From assembly GCA_964400735.1 (NCBI GenBank), contig CAYNVQ010000003.1, positions 1 to 64,000 on the forward strand: a stretch of 64,000 nt of DNA. Direction: 5' to 3'. Every line of letters begins with the position of its first letter. The stretch's first letter is position 1. Below the pieces are notes generated by a model. The model saw only the letters and a program-made list of their open reading frames with translations, was not told the DNA's origin and searched no databases. The position numbers and the translations under genes are program-made. Of this stretch, positions 17,914 to 27,374 are shown in pieces. Origin of the DNA: CAYNVQ01 sp964400735 (lineage in GTDB: Bacteria > Acidobacteriota > Aminicenantia > Aminicenantales > Aminicenantaceae).

Positions 17914-18830
17914 TATTCTTTGTTAGAAATTCCCTCTTCCTCCGGCCTGGTTTTCCAACGGTTGTGAAACCAGAACCAGAAGTCGGGGTGTTCCTCAATT
18001 TGATCCTGTATAATCTTAGTGCATAATTGTGTGATTTTCAATACATCTTCCTTTTCATCTCCCGATAGGCCGATCTTGAGGGGCGGGCCGATTTTGAGGC
18101 GATAGCAGCACTTGGATGCAGGATAACAAAAAACTGGGACAAGAGGAGCCATTGTTTTGAGATGAAAAATAGCCAGGCTGGGGGTGGTGGCCGCTGCCTG
18201 GCCAAAAAAGTCGATAAACACGGCTTGATGGCGTAAGACATTTTGATCGATAAGGATGGCCACCATGGCCTTAGACTTCAGGGCACGGAGGATGGGCTTG
18301 GCGGCAAATTGTTTATAGATAACCTCGGCGCCTAGACTCTCTCTTGTTCTCATGAGTTCTTTCTCTAGCAACCTGTTATCCAAGGTGCGGGCGACAACAT
18401 AGAGCTTTCCTAGCTGGGAGATGCAGGCGGGGGCTAACTCCCAATTTCCATAATGAGCGGAAAAGAGCAGCGCGCCTCTACCTTGCTGAAGAGCCTTGTC
18501 CAAATGTTCTATTCCTTCCACGATCAAAAGTCGCCGGACTTTATCAAGGCGTTGATGCTGCATCTTGAGAACCTCAAAGAGGACACGCCCCAACTGTTTG
18601 AAGGAAGCCTTGGCTGTTCTCTTTCGGTCCGCGACAGACAGCTTTGCACCTAAGGCGATACTCAGGTTGACCAAAGCGACATCCCGATGTTTTTTATCCA
18701 CATAATAGACCATTGATCCGAGCGTCTCGCCCAAAAATTGGCAGAATGAACGGGGAAGAATAAAAAGAGGAACTTTGAGCAAGAGGAAACCCAGATATTC
18801 CGCTGCTTCCTTAATGCGATGGCTGGTCAT
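17913..18830 (-). CDS. lpxL: lipid A biosynthesis acyltransferase (LpxL/HtrB family)
   Basis: 305 residues. Adds a secondary acyl chain to a lipid A precursor at the inner membrane. The catalytic HX4E motif is HYGNWE (H126, E131), followed by conserved ARTLDN and the DQNV segment. A hydrophobic N-terminal region (11-30) anchors it. It lies 7 bases after lpxK and overlaps rph by one base. The exact acyl donor and position cannot be told from sequence. Confidence 0.88.
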   Translation of the reverse strand: MTSHRIKEAAEYLGFLLLKVPLFILPRSFCQFLGETLGSMVYYVDKKHRDVALVNLSIALGAKLSVADRKRTAKASFKQLGRVLFEVLKMQHQRLDKVRRLLIVEGIEHLDKALQQGRGALLFSAHYGNWELAPACISQLGKLYVVARTLDNRLLEKELMRTRESLGAEVIYKQFAAKPILRALKSKAMVAILIDQNVLRHQAVFIDFFGQAAATTPSLAIFHLKTMAPLVPVFCYPASKCCYRLKIGPPLKIGLSGDEKEDVLKITQLCTKIIQDQIEEHPDFWFWFHNRWKTRPEEEGISNKE

Positions 18831-18837
18831 GGATATT

Positions 18838-19827
18838 TCAATCTCCCTTCAAGGAGGATGCCATATCTTGGTAGAAGTCCTCATCCACCTGAACGCTTAT
18901 CCGGTTGTAGCATACGGATACAGGAGGATCCTTTACCGGGCTCTTCAGCTTAAAAACGTCCTTTTCTGTGGTAAGGATGACATCTGCGTCGATTTTTTGA
19001 ATGGTCCTGTTTATCTTCTTCATTGAAGAAAGCGGATAAGAATGATGATCGGGAAATTTCAGGAAATGAAGGGGATTGATTCCACTTTCCTCTAGGAGTG
19101 AGAAAAATCCATCCGGACGGGCAATGCCGCAAACGGCCAAGATGCGCCTTTTCTTCAAGGTTTCCACCGGGACAGATTGGTTGTCTTCAGAGGAAAAAAA
19201 TCCTTCGTTTTTGATCGAGTAAAGGAAGACCTTGGCTTGAGGGAATCTTTTCCTTATTCTGTTTTTGGAATCCGGACTGCCGCTTTCCTTTACCAAGATA
19301 AAGTCTGCTCTTCGAAGCGAACAAATGAATTCTCGAAGGAGGATCTTTTCTTCCGGATCGAAGAGGACAACGTCATGATTCCGGTGCAGTCGTCTATGCT
19401 GGAATCCATCATCCAAGATAAACACGTCAAAGCCATCCTGCTCGGCTTTTCGGCAGGAGTCCAGTCGGCTTGTGCCCACGTATATTCCAGCCTGTGGGAT
19501 ACGGCGCGATACCATAAATGGCTCATCTCCGGCTTCGTGCCAAGACCCGTATACTCGTTTACCATCTGAGAGAACCCCACCGGTTCTCTCCCACTTTCCT
19601 CTATAGCCTCTTGTGATCAGGGCAGGTTTGAGGCCTTTATCCAGAAGGACAGAGAGTAGCTGCATGGCTAGAGGGGTTTTTCCCGTCCCACCGAAGGCGA
19701 TATTTCCCACACTGATGACAGGCTGGAGCACGCCTTGAGTTTTTAAAAGTCCCGAGTCATAGAGGGAGCGATAGATCCAACTTCCAGCCCGGAAGATAAA
19801 GGTTAAGGGATACAGAACCCAATTCAT
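18838..19827 (-). CDS. lpxK: tetraacyldisaccharide 4'-kinase
   Basis: 329 residues. Phosphorylates the 4' position of the lipid A disaccharide at the inner membrane. The N-terminal amphipathic/membrane helix is followed by SVGNIAFGGTGKTP, which holds the P-loop (46-52), RGYRG and DDGFQHRRL, the LpxK catalytic motif. Slightly short for the family but complete. First gene of the lpxK-lpxL-rph operon. Its ATG lies only 8 bases after a good -10 box, so the message may have almost no leader. Confidence 0.93.
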   Translation of the reverse strand: MNWVLYPLTFIFRAGSWIYRSLYDSGLLKTQGVLQPVISVGNIAFGGTGKTPLAMQLLSVLLDKGLKPALITRGYRGKWERTGGVLSDGKRVYGSWHEAGDEPFMVSRRIPQAGIYVGTSRLDSCRKAEQDGFDVFILDDGFQHRRLHRNHDVVLFDPEEKILLREFICSLRRADFILVKESGSPDSKNRIRKRFPQAKVFLYSIKNEGFFSSEDNQSVPVETLKKRRILAVCGIARPDGFFSLLEESGINPLHFLKFPDHHSYPLSSMKKINRTIQKIDADVILTTEKDVFKLKSPVKDPPVSVCYNRISVQVDEDFYQDMASSLKGD

Positions 19828-19835
19828 CCTATGGG

Positions 19836-19864
19836 ACTATACACTAACTTTTTCCCGGTTTCAA
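19836..19864 (-). promoter_or_regulatory. promoter of lpxK-lpxL-rph
   Basis: Minus strand TTGAAA (19864-19859), 17-base spacer, TATAGT (19841-19836). The lpxK ATG begins at 19827, 8 bases past the -10 box. Confidence 0.6.
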
Positions 19865-19984
19865 GGTCGGACCTGGATCATTCAGATGAGACAGACCGGG
19901 GGAGGCCTATTGACACTCCGGGCTGAAAAATGGTTCACAACTCAGTCCAACCTTTTTGCCTGACATCTAGGGTTTTCCTTATCC

Positions 19985-20013
19985 TTTACTTCTTGGGCCT
20001 AATTTTTTATAAT
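19985..20013 (+). promoter_or_regulatory. promoter of the lipoprotein gene
   Basis: TTTACT (19985-19990), 17-base spacer, perfect TATAAT (20008-20013). It lies 33 bases before the ATG, with GGAGGAAG in between as ribosome-binding site. Confidence 0.65.
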
Positions 20014-20045
20014 ATTGCCGATCCATCGACAGGAGGAAGATAAAA

Positions 20046-20912
20046 ATGTGGAAAAAAATGGGTGTTGGATTGTTGATTTTCTTTTTGGCGATCGTTTCCT
20101 TCCAGTGCAAAAAAAAGAGTCAGGTTCAAGGTCTCAGCCTCGAAGTGACTTTTTCGGAAGAAAACCTTTCGGATAACTTGATGACGGACATGCAGTATCG
20201 GTGGAAAACCGATTCCGATTTTGAAGGGATAGAAGGAGATCCATTCATCTTTGTCCATTTTTGGCACAACGATAATCTGCTGTTTCAAGACGATCATAAA
20301 CCCGAGATTCCTTTTTCCGAATGGAAGCCTGGGGAGGAATACGTTTATTCGAGGAGAATATACATCCCGGAATTTATCGACGAATTCGATCCTGAATTCA
20401 CAGGAGAAGAAACCCTTAGACTTTCTGTTGGCTTTTATTCTCCCGGCGATATGGCTGAGGAAACGAAGAAGGAGGTTCTGGAGAAAAGGTTGAAAGTCTC
20501 TCCTCCTCCCCTGGATACTCCCGAAATCATCTATGAGGATGGATGGTACAACCTGGAGATAGATCCTGAGGCTCATTTGAGAAGGTGGCGCTGGACAGCT
20601 CAGGAAGCCAGATGCATCATCGATAATCCCAAAAGAGATGCGCTACTGGTGATCAAAGGGGGCGTGAATCTTGAAGCCCTTGAGGAACAGAAGGTCATCT
20701 TCAAGATCAATGACTGGATCCTCGACGAATTTATTCCCGATGAGAGCTATTTTGAGAAATCATACAATATCAAAAAAGAGATGCTGGGAGAAGGTGAAGA
20801 GTTTTTTCTGACCATCGCCACGGATAAGGTATTCGTCCCTGCCCGGGATATTCCTGGATCTAAGGATGAGAGAGAATTAGGGATTCAGATCTCCTTCATC
20901 TATTTTCGCTAG
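20046..20912 (+). CDS. predicted lipoprotein of unknown function
   Basis: 288 residues. The signal peptide MWKKMGVGLLIFFLAIVSFQ ends at C21, a lipobox-like site with Phe-Gln before Cys instead of the usual small residues. The mature part is acidic and rich in aromatic residues and Glu/Asp (HFWHNDNLLFQDDH, EEYVYSRRIY). It has two likely beta-sandwich-like halves around a PPPLDTPE linker. No family recognised. It has its own promoter and converges on, and overlaps by 4 bases, the next gene on the minus strand. Confidence 0.75.
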   Translation: MWKKMGVGLLIFFLAIVSFQCKKKSQVQGLSLEVTFSEENLSDNLMTDMQYRWKTDSDFEGIEGDPFIFVHFWHNDNLLFQDDHKPEIPFSEWKPGEEYVYSRRIYIPEFIDEFDPEFTGEETLRLSVGFYSPGDMAEETKKEVLEKRLKVSPPPLDTPEIIYEDGWYNLEIDPEAHLRRWRWTAQEARCIIDNPKRDALLVIKGGVNLEALEEQKVIFKINDWILDEFIPDESYFEKSYNIKKEMLGEGEEFFLTIATDKVFVPARDIPGSKDERELGIQISFIYFR

Positions 20913-21445
20913 GGCGTTTTCCGTTTCTTCTGGCGGGCTTGTTCCAAGTCCTTTTTCGCCTGGTCGGCATCCTGCTGGGCTTTTTGTAGCCTCAGATAGG
21001 TTTCGCTTATTTGTCGCTGGACGAGATCTTTGGGGGTCATATCCCTCATGTCGTAATATTTATTCCATAAAGCATTCAATTGCAGACCGAGAAGGGCTAC
21101 TTGTTCCTGGGCCTCTCTCCATTTTGCTTCCAGCGTTTTCGGATCAGAGAAAGCGGTCTGTTCTTTATCCTCAGGGACCTGGTCAAGGATATGGCCTAGC
21201 GAGCGTCTTTCAGGAATTTCTGTTACAGCGGAAATTTCCGATGTGGGAAGGCTGGGAGAGCGGATGGAGATCGAGGGCTCGATCTTCCTGTTTTCCAGAA
21301 CTTCATTGGTGACCACGATGCTTTTTTTCCCTTTCAATTTGGCCCGTCTTTCTTTTTCTTTCTTCGCCACTTCAACAAGGCTCTGAGAGGAGAGAATAGA
21401 GATACACAGAAGCAGCGCAAGGGCTAAAATAGCGCTTTTTTTCAT
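20909..21445 (-). CDS. exported coiled-coil protein of unknown function
   Basis: 178 residues. A signal peptide (about 1-20, MKKSAILALALLLCISILSS) is followed by a basic LVEVAKKEKERRAKLKGKK segment, a low-complexity Ser/Ile/Glu-rich linker, and a C-terminal coiled coil from about 105 (KWREAQEQVALLGLQLNALW) ending QARQKKRKTP. It should be periplasmic. No enzymatic motif. I do not recognise a named family. The tail overlaps the convergent lipoprotein gene. Confidence 0.7.
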   Translation of the reverse strand: MKKSAILALALLLCISILSSQSLVEVAKKEKERRAKLKGKKSIVVTNEVLENRKIEPSISIRSPSLPTSEISAVTEIPERRSLGHILDQVPEDKEQTAFSDPKTLEAKWREAQEQVALLGLQLNALWNKYYDMRDMTPKDLVQRQISETYLRLQKAQQDADQAKKDLEQARQKKRKTP

Positions 21446-21558
21446 GTCCGTTTCCCTTCCTTTATCTTAAAGGCTGTGATGGCTGGTGTCAATCGAGCGG
21501 AAAAAACGGAAGCGTCTCTCCGACATCCCGATCTTAGGGCAGCAAGAAGCACTGATTT

Positions 21559-21825
21559 GTCAGCCCGAGGATTTTCCCCATCGACCTTTTGGAGGGAGAA
21601 TTGTTTTCAATTCCTGCGAGTAAATGCTCGCTTTCTGCCACCAAAGCTTGATTTCGTGCTCGTACCCGCTCTCTGACTTTCCTTCTCGGACTTCGTCCTG
21701 CATCCAAAGGGACATATCCCCTAGGATCCGCCCATTGATTTTTTCAGAATCGATCGAAATTCTCTTATTCCTCGGCTCACTTTCCTCGTCGAAGAATCAT
21801 GCCCTCTTGCTTTGAATGGCTTCCT
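21559..21825. repeat. mosaic intergenic repeat, copy D (rearranged)
   Basis: In the 21446-21900 spacer, three blocks match other copies. GTCAGCCCG...TTTTCCCCA (21559-21584) matches 38196-38221. CTTATTCCTCGGCTCAC (21764-21780) is identical to 38232-38248. ATGCCC...CTTTGAATGGC (21798-21825) matches 43616-43643. Between them, CTTCTCGG...CATATCCCC (21682-21726) matches 30224-30267. No gene is seen in this spacer. Confidence 0.7.
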
Positions 21826-21900
21826 CATCTGCTTATATCACTGTTGTTGCAGCTTTAATAAGGCTGAAGATGCTTCTGGATAAAGAGGAAGAGAAGAGGA

Positions 21901-24285
21901 TTACCGTGTTGGGGATGCTGTGCGAAAAAACAGGAGTTGGCCATCCGAGGAGACCTCAACGGCTCCATCCCTATCGGTCCTGAAAATTTTAATATCCAGT
22001 CGCTCATATCTCTCGAGAACGGCGGGATCCGGAAGACCGTATCTATTTCCGGTGCCCACAGAGATGACCACGAAATCTGGAGATACTGCCTGAAGAAATT
22101 CTTCTGAACTGGACGAGTCGCTTCCATGATGGGGGGATTTCACTACCTGGCTCAGAAGGGGGAAGCCAGATCGCACCAGCTCGTTTTCTACACCCTCTTC
22201 GATATCCCCGGTTAGAAGAAAAGATGTCAGGCCATACGATATCCTGAGTACAAGGGATTGGTCATTGTGTATCATCGAGATATACGCGGAAGCCTGGACC
22301 GGATTCAAAACCTGGACCTTCACCCCGTTTATCGTTTCCTCCTGACCCCGAAACATCCTCCTCTGATTGGTTTTAGAGGATAGTTGTCTCTTGAGTTTTT
22401 CATAGGAGTCGTTATTTTTTGGGCTAAACGCCTCCCAGAATTCCGTGATTCTGAAATTTCTTGCCACGGATTTCAGGCCGTTCAAATGGTCGGGGTGGGC
22501 GTGGGTCAGAACGAGATAATCGACTCTTTTTATCCCTTTTTTCCAGAGAAAAGGGGAGACAACATATTCGCCGATGTCGAAAGTATTTTCGGGTGTCCCC
22601 CCTCCATCAATAAGCATTTTTTTTTGGCCTGGAAATTCAACAAGGATGGAATCTCCCTGACCCACATCGATGAAAGTCATTTTGAGAGTTTTTGAAGAGG
22701 CGGAGAAAGGGTAAATCACAAGGGTCAAGAGAAACAAGGAGAAGCATAAAGCCGTAATGATTTTCTGGCCAGGAATTTTTTTAGGAACGAGCAAAAGGCC
22801 GAGAAAAAGGAAATATCCCAGGACGATGAGGGGCGAAGGAGTGGGAATTCTGAAAGAGAGGAAAGGGAGAGGGTCGAATAAATGGGAGATCGCGACCAAA
22901 ATTCCGACGAGGAAATCGATGCCTTGAGCCAAAATTCCTGCTAAAAAAGAGTTCAAAAAGGCGAGGAGAAGAAAGACGTAGCCCAAGGCCATAATCAACC
23001 CCACGAGGGGAATGGCGGCCAAGTTGAGCACCAGGGAAGAAAAAGTCACCCGATTGAAAGCCGAGGCGATGAAGGGAAGGACACCCAATTGGGCGGCGAT
23101 GCTCACAGCCAAGATTTCGCTTATTCTTAGGGGAAGGCGAGGTAAAAACTTGATCACTCTCGGAAAAAGAAGAATGATGGATAGGGTGGCCACAAAGGTG
23201 AGTTGAAAGCCGAGGCTGAAAAGGTTAAGAGGATTGGAAAGTAGAAGAATCAAGGCGCTCAGAGATAAGGTGTTCAGAAGGTTGACGTTTCGCCATATGA
23301 GTTTACCCAGCAGGTAGGCCAGGGCCATGATGGTGGCTCTCAGGATAGAAGGCCTTCCCTCAACCAAAAGGGCGTAAAAACAGAGAAAAAGGATAAGAAG
23401 CACATAATTCGTCCGTTCTGGAAGTCTGAATACCCTAAAAAGGGAAAAAAGAAGAAAAGAGATGATGGCTATGTGGGCGCCCGAAAGAGCGAAGAGATGG
23501 AAGATCCCTGCGTGTTGAAGGGATTTGGTCGTCTCTTTATCCATCCTTTCTCTTTCGCCCAAAAGAAGAGCTTCCACAACCGATCCTCGTGGGGAGAGAG
23601 ACCGGTTTTCTGCGCCGGAGAAATACTTCTCAATGCTGATCTGTAATTTTCTTCGGATGACCGATATGATCCGCAGAGGAGAAATGCTTTTTCCGGTTTT
23701 CAATTTTTCAACAAGAAGGGCGCTCTTGGTGTAGGCTTGGCCATGGATATTTTGACTTTTCAGGTGAAGATCGAGAACCGGCGGATTGAAATTTTTAAAA
23801 TCCTGTGAGAGAAAGAGCTTGGCTGAGACTTTGATCTTATCATTGGTATGGAGATGGAGGATTGTTGACGATTCCTGGGAGCGAAAGACAGAGATTCTCA
23901 AATTTCCTTCGACCGTTTTTTCCTTTTTATGGATAACAACTTTCTCGACTCTCAGGTAAAGATAGTCTCTTTCCATTCCCTGCGAGACCGATTTGTACAA
24001 TCGGCCGTAAAAATCTATGTAGTCTCCGGATTTAAGTTCTCTGAGAGGATTCGTTTCATAAGACCTGCTTTGTGAGGTGTAAAAACTTGCCCCCATCAGC
24101 AGAGAAGTCACGAGGATGAAACCAAGACATACTCTCGGTCTCCTAAAAACCGAGAAGAAAATCCAGGAGCAGGCAAGGGAAAAGACCGTTGACACCGTCC
24201 AGACTGCCAGAGGTATAGTGAGGTGAGCGGAGAGAAAAATTCCCGCAGCCAGGCTTATGGTAAGAGGGAGGAATGGAAAAAGCAT
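21901..24285 (-). CDS. comEC: ComEC/Rec2 DNA-uptake channel protein
   Basis: About 794 residues. Forms the inner-membrane channel that takes up single-stranded DNA during natural transformation. Layout: N-terminal DUF4131-type region, the multi-helix competence domain (GSVVEALLLGER, FALSGAHIAIISF), and a C-terminal metallo-beta-lactamase domain (FIDVGQGDSILVEFPG, LTHAHPDHLNGL, SPHHGSDSS). An in-frame ATG at 24357 would overlap the upstream gene by 64 bases; MLFPFLPLTISLAAGIF at 24285 looks like the natural start, though no Shine-Dalgarno is seen. With the pilus genes it suggests competence. Confidence 0.9.
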   Translation of the reverse strand: MLFPFLPLTISLAAGIFLSAHLTIPLAVWTVSTVFSLACSWIFFSVFRRPRVCLGFILVTSLLMGASFYTSQSRSYETNPLRELKSGDYIDFYGRLYKSVSQGMERDYLYLRVEKVVIHKKEKTVEGNLRISVFRSQESSTILHLHTNDKIKVSAKLFLSQDFKNFNPPVLDLHLKSQNIHGQAYTKSALLVEKLKTGKSISPLRIISVIRRKLQISIEKYFSGAENRSLSPRGSVVEALLLGERERMDKETTKSLQHAGIFHLFALSGAHIAIISFLLFSLFRVFRLPERTNYVLLILFLCFYALLVEGRPSILRATIMALAYLLGKLIWRNVNLLNTLSLSALILLLSNPLNLFSLGFQLTFVATLSIILLFPRVIKFLPRLPLRISEILAVSIAAQLGVLPFIASAFNRVTFSSLVLNLAAIPLVGLIMALGYVFLLLAFLNSFLAGILAQGIDFLVGILVAISHLFDPLPFLSFRIPTPSPLIVLGYFLFLGLLLVPKKIPGQKIITALCFSLFLLTLVIYPFSASSKTLKMTFIDVGQGDSILVEFPGQKKMLIDGGGTPENTFDIGEYVVSPFLWKKGIKRVDYLVLTHAHPDHLNGLKSVARNFRITEFWEAFSPKNNDSYEKLKRQLSSKTNQRRMFRGQEETINGVKVQVLNPVQASAYISMIHNDQSLVLRISYGLTSFLLTGDIEEGVENELVRSGFPLLSQVVKSPHHGSDSSSSEEFLQAVSPDFVVISVGTGNRYGLPDPAVLERYERLDIKIFRTDRDGAVEVSSDGQLLFFRTASPTR

Positions 24286-24293
24286 AACCGTTA

Positions 24294-25601
24294 TTAATAA
24301 CGAACCGTCTCCGCTAAGTGTCTCTGATGTTCGAAACAATCGAGGAGAAGATGGCACATGAGTTTTATCCCTATCGAAATGCTCTTTTCATCAGGATTGA
24401 AATAGGGACTGTGCAGAGGGGCAAGGGAGGGTTTATTTGGATCCTTGGCTCCTAGAAAAAAATAAAATCCTGGGATAATGTGGGAGAAATAGGAGAAATC
24501 TTCGGCTACCATCTGTGGCTTAGAGGGATGAATATTCCATTCGCCGAGCACTCGGGAGAGGGTGGGGGATAGAATGGAAGCCAGGTCGGGGTGGTTATAA
24601 AGGGGAGGAGCTCCCTTTTTAAGTTGGAAAGTGGAATTGGCTCCGAAAGAGCGGGAAATACCGCTCACCACGTCTTCGATCAATCGTGGGATTTTGCTTC
24701 TGTTGGCTTCGCTTAGAGTCCTGATCGTGCCTTCGATAGTAACCCTTTCAGCAATGATGTTGGCCTTTGTCCCTCCTTCAATCTTTCCGATGGTGATAAC
24801 CCCCGGATCTGTGGGATCGATGGAACGGCTCACGATAGATTGAAGGCTGACGATGGTTTGGGAAGCTATGGCAATGGCATCGATACCTTCATGAGGCCGG
24901 GCTCCATGGGAGCTCTTTCCTTCGATGATGACTTGGAACCAGTCGGAGCTGGCCATGATCGGACCCGCAGAATAAGAAACCTGTCCAGAGTTTTCCGGCC
25001 AGACGTGAAGACCGAGGATGGCCTGAACAGGAGGATTTTCCAAAACCCCCTCCTCAATCATCAATTTGGCTCCTCCTTCTTCGCCATGGGGTGCCCCCTC
25101 CTCTGCAGGCTGGAAGATGAATTTGATATTTCCGTTGATTTGGTCTTTAAGGGAAGTCATAATCATAGCCGTTCCTAAAGCGATGGCCATATGTATGTCG
25201 TGACCGCAGGCATGCATAACGCCAGGATTAAGGGATTTATAAGAGACATTGGTCATTTCCTGGATGGGCAAAGCGTCCATATCCGCCCTGACGCCCACGG
25301 TCAGACCTGGCCCGGCTCCTCTGAGGAGGCCTGACACTCCTGTTTTGGCTATTCCGTTCTTTACTTCTAGGCCCAGAGAGAGGAGCTTGGATGAAATAAG
25401 GTTGGCGGTCTCGAATTCTTGGTTGCTCAATTCTGGATTCATATGGAGAAATCGGCGGATTCGGATGATTTCGGCTTCACGCTTTTGGATTTCTTTTTCT
25501 ATTAAATTGGCGGTTTTTGTATCAATGCTAAAGGTCGAGATGGAAACAATAAAAAGGCCAAACAAAGAGGCAAGAAATCCACGCAGGATTGTTTTTTTCA
25601 T
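24294..25601 (-). CDS. exported M20-family amidohydrolase / metallopeptidase
   Basis: 435 residues. Signal peptide about 1-25, then an M20D amidohydrolase (N-acyl-amino-acid or IAA-amino-acid hydrolase type). Metal ligands are visible in MHACGHDIHM (H130, C132, H134 region) and in QPAEEGA (E167/E168), with LGLHVWP and MVAEDFSYF further on. The secretion signal is unusual, since most family members are cytoplasmic, and points to peptide or acyl-amino-acid use in the periplasm. The start codon sits 6 bases after a promoter -10 box without a ribosome-binding site. Confidence 0.87.
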   Translation of the reverse strand: MKKTILRGFLASLFGLFIVSISTFSIDTKTANLIEKEIQKREAEIIRIRRFLHMNPELSNQEFETANLISSKLLSLGLEVKNGIAKTGVSGLLRGAGPGLTVGVRADMDALPIQEMTNVSYKSLNPGVMHACGHDIHMAIALGTAMIMTSLKDQINGNIKFIFQPAEEGAPHGEEGGAKLMIEEGVLENPPVQAILGLHVWPENSGQVSYSAGPIMASSDWFQVIIEGKSSHGARPHEGIDAIAIASQTIVSLQSIVSRSIDPTDPGVITIGKIEGGTKANIIAERVTIEGTIRTLSEANRSKIPRLIEDVVSGISRSFGANSTFQLKKGAPPLYNHPDLASILSPTLSRVLGEWNIHPSKPQMVAEDFSYFSHIIPGFYFFLGAKDPNKPSLAPLHSPYFNPDEKSISIGIKLMCHLLLDCFEHQRHLAETVRY

Positions 25602-25607
25602 AGATTC

Positions 25608-25636
25608 ATCTTAGATTTGCCCACCCTGAAAGTCAA
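25608..25636 (-). promoter_or_regulatory. promoter of the M20 amidohydrolase gene
   Basis: Minus strand TTGACT (25636-25631), 17-base spacer, TAAGAT (25613-25608). The ATG starts at 25601, so transcription would begin at or just beside the start codon. Confidence 0.6.
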
Positions 25637-25749
25637 TATCTCAGGGAGTGCTTGCACCGTTCTTTCCATAATGGATTTGATTTTAGAGGCGGGATAATCC
25701 GATGCCTTATTTTACAAAAGCGGGAATTCCGGTGATGATCGAACAAGGG

Positions 25750-27351
25750 CTAGATGCTTACCAGTTCTCGGAAAGTTCCGTAGACTTCTTCGAGAATCGA
25801 AGAGATTTCTCCCAGGGTGGCCAGCTCTTTGACGGCATCGATGATGGCCGGAATAAGATTCCTTTCTTCCAGGGCTGCTTTTCTTAAATCGCGAAGACAC
25901 TGCGTCACCCGGGCCTCCGATCTTTTGGCCTTCGCCTTTTTCAATCTACGAAGCTGGCTCGATTCCAGTTCTGGAGGTGGAGAATAGAGCTGCAGTAGCC
26001 TCTTCTCTTCTTCACTTCGAAAAGCGTTGAGCGAGACGACGATCTTTTCCTTTTCTTCGATCTGTCTTTGATCGGCATAAGCGCTGTCTTGGATTTCTTT
26101 TTGAACGAAACCGGTCTCGATGGCGCGTCCCATTCCCCCGATATCATCTATTTTATTCAAATATTCCTGAACCTTTTCCTCGATTTGGTTGGTTAGACTC
26201 TCCACAAAATAAGCGCCTCCCAGGGGGTCCACACTGTCGGCGACACCGCTCTCATACGCGATGATCTGCTGGGTGCGAAGGGCAATTTTTGCCGATTTTT
26301 CTGTGGGGAGAGCCAGAGCCTCATCCCTAGAATTCGTGTGAAGCGACTGAGTCCCACCTAGAATAGCGGCCAAAGCCTGAAGTGTAACTCTGACCACGTT
26401 GTTTTCGGGTTCTTGGGCGACAAGAGTCACCCCGCTTGTCTGGGTGTGGAATCGGAATTTCCAGGAGAGGGGATTTTTTGCCTTGAAGTTATTTTTCACG
26501 ATTTTTGCCCATATCCTTCTGGCCGCACGGAACTTCGCGATTTCTTCAAAGAAGTTATTGTGGGCTGAGAGAAAAAATGAAAGGCGGGGAGCGAATGTGT
26601 CGATATCGAGACCGGCCGATAGGGCGGCTCTTATATATTCCAAAGCGTTGGCAAATGTAAAAGCCAGCTCTTGGACAGCCGTCGCCCCAGCCTCGCGGAT
26701 GTGATACCCGCTGATGCTCATGGTGTTCCACTTCGGCACATTTTTTTGACAGAAGGCCAGAATATCGGTGATAATTTTGAGCGATGGTTGAGGAGGGTAG
26801 ATGTAAGTTCCCCGGGCGATGTACTCCTTGAGTATATCATTCTGGATGGTTCCGTTGAGTTGGTCCCATGGAATCCCCCTAGCTTGGGCCAGGGCCAGAT
26901 ACATGGAAAGGATGACAGCGGCCGTGGAGTTTATCGTCATCGATACGCTCACTTCTTCAAGAGGAATGTCGGCAAATAATATCTCCATGTCCTCTAGGGT
27001 ATCGACGGCCACACCTACTTTACCGACTTCCCCTTGAGCTTGGGGATGATCGGAATCCAGGCCGATTTGGGTGGGAAGATCGAAGGCGACGCTCAATCCC
27101 GTCTGCCCTTGAGAGAGGAGGAATCGGTATCTTTTGTTTGATTCCTCAGCCGTCCCTAATCCGGCGTATTGGCGCATGGTCCACAATCTTCCTCGATACA
27201 TATCGGCGTAAAGCCCTCTAGTGAAAGGGTATTCACCGGGTCGACCTAGGGAGCGTGCAGAATCGAAATCGGCGAGATCCTTCTTGGTATAGGATTCTTT
27301 GATTTCAATACCGGAAGAAGTCAGGGCCTTTTTTTTTCTTTGTGTAGTCAT
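25750..27351 (-). CDS. methylmalonyl-CoA mutase, large-subunit catalytic chain
   Basis: 533 residues, the length of the separate catalytic chain without the C-terminal B12-binding domain. Hallmarks: FTRGLYADMYRGRLWTMRQY, GLSVAFDLPTQIGLDSDH, MTINSTAAVILSMY, TMSISGYHIREAGATAVQE and GGTQSLHTNSRDEALALPT. Interconverts (R)-methylmalonyl-CoA and succinyl-CoA with adenosylcobalamin; the small B12-binding partner is not in the window. It follows enolase by 23 bases. The B12-type importer at 30.6-33.3 kb is a plausible functional link. Isobutyryl-CoA mutase large chain is the alternative. Confidence 0.9.
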   Translation of the reverse strand: MTTQRKKKALTSSGIEIKESYTKKDLADFDSARSLGRPGEYPFTRGLYADMYRGRLWTMRQYAGLGTAEESNKRYRFLLSQGQTGLSVAFDLPTQIGLDSDHPQAQGEVGKVGVAVDTLEDMEILFADIPLEEVSVSMTINSTAAVILSMYLALAQARGIPWDQLNGTIQNDILKEYIARGTYIYPPQPSLKIITDILAFCQKNVPKWNTMSISGYHIREAGATAVQELAFTFANALEYIRAALSAGLDIDTFAPRLSFFLSAHNNFFEEIAKFRAARRIWAKIVKNNFKAKNPLSWKFRFHTQTSGVTLVAQEPENNVVRVTLQALAAILGGTQSLHTNSRDEALALPTEKSAKIALRTQQIIAYESGVADSVDPLGGAYFVESLTNQIEEKVQEYLNKIDDIGGMGRAIETGFVQKEIQDSAYADQRQIEEKEKIVVSLNAFRSEEEKRLLQLYSPPPELESSQLRRLKKAKAKRSEARVTQCLRDLRKAALEERNLIPAIIDAVKELATLGEISSILEEVYGTFRELVSI

Positions 27352-27374
27352 ATTTATGGCAGCTGATGATCGAA

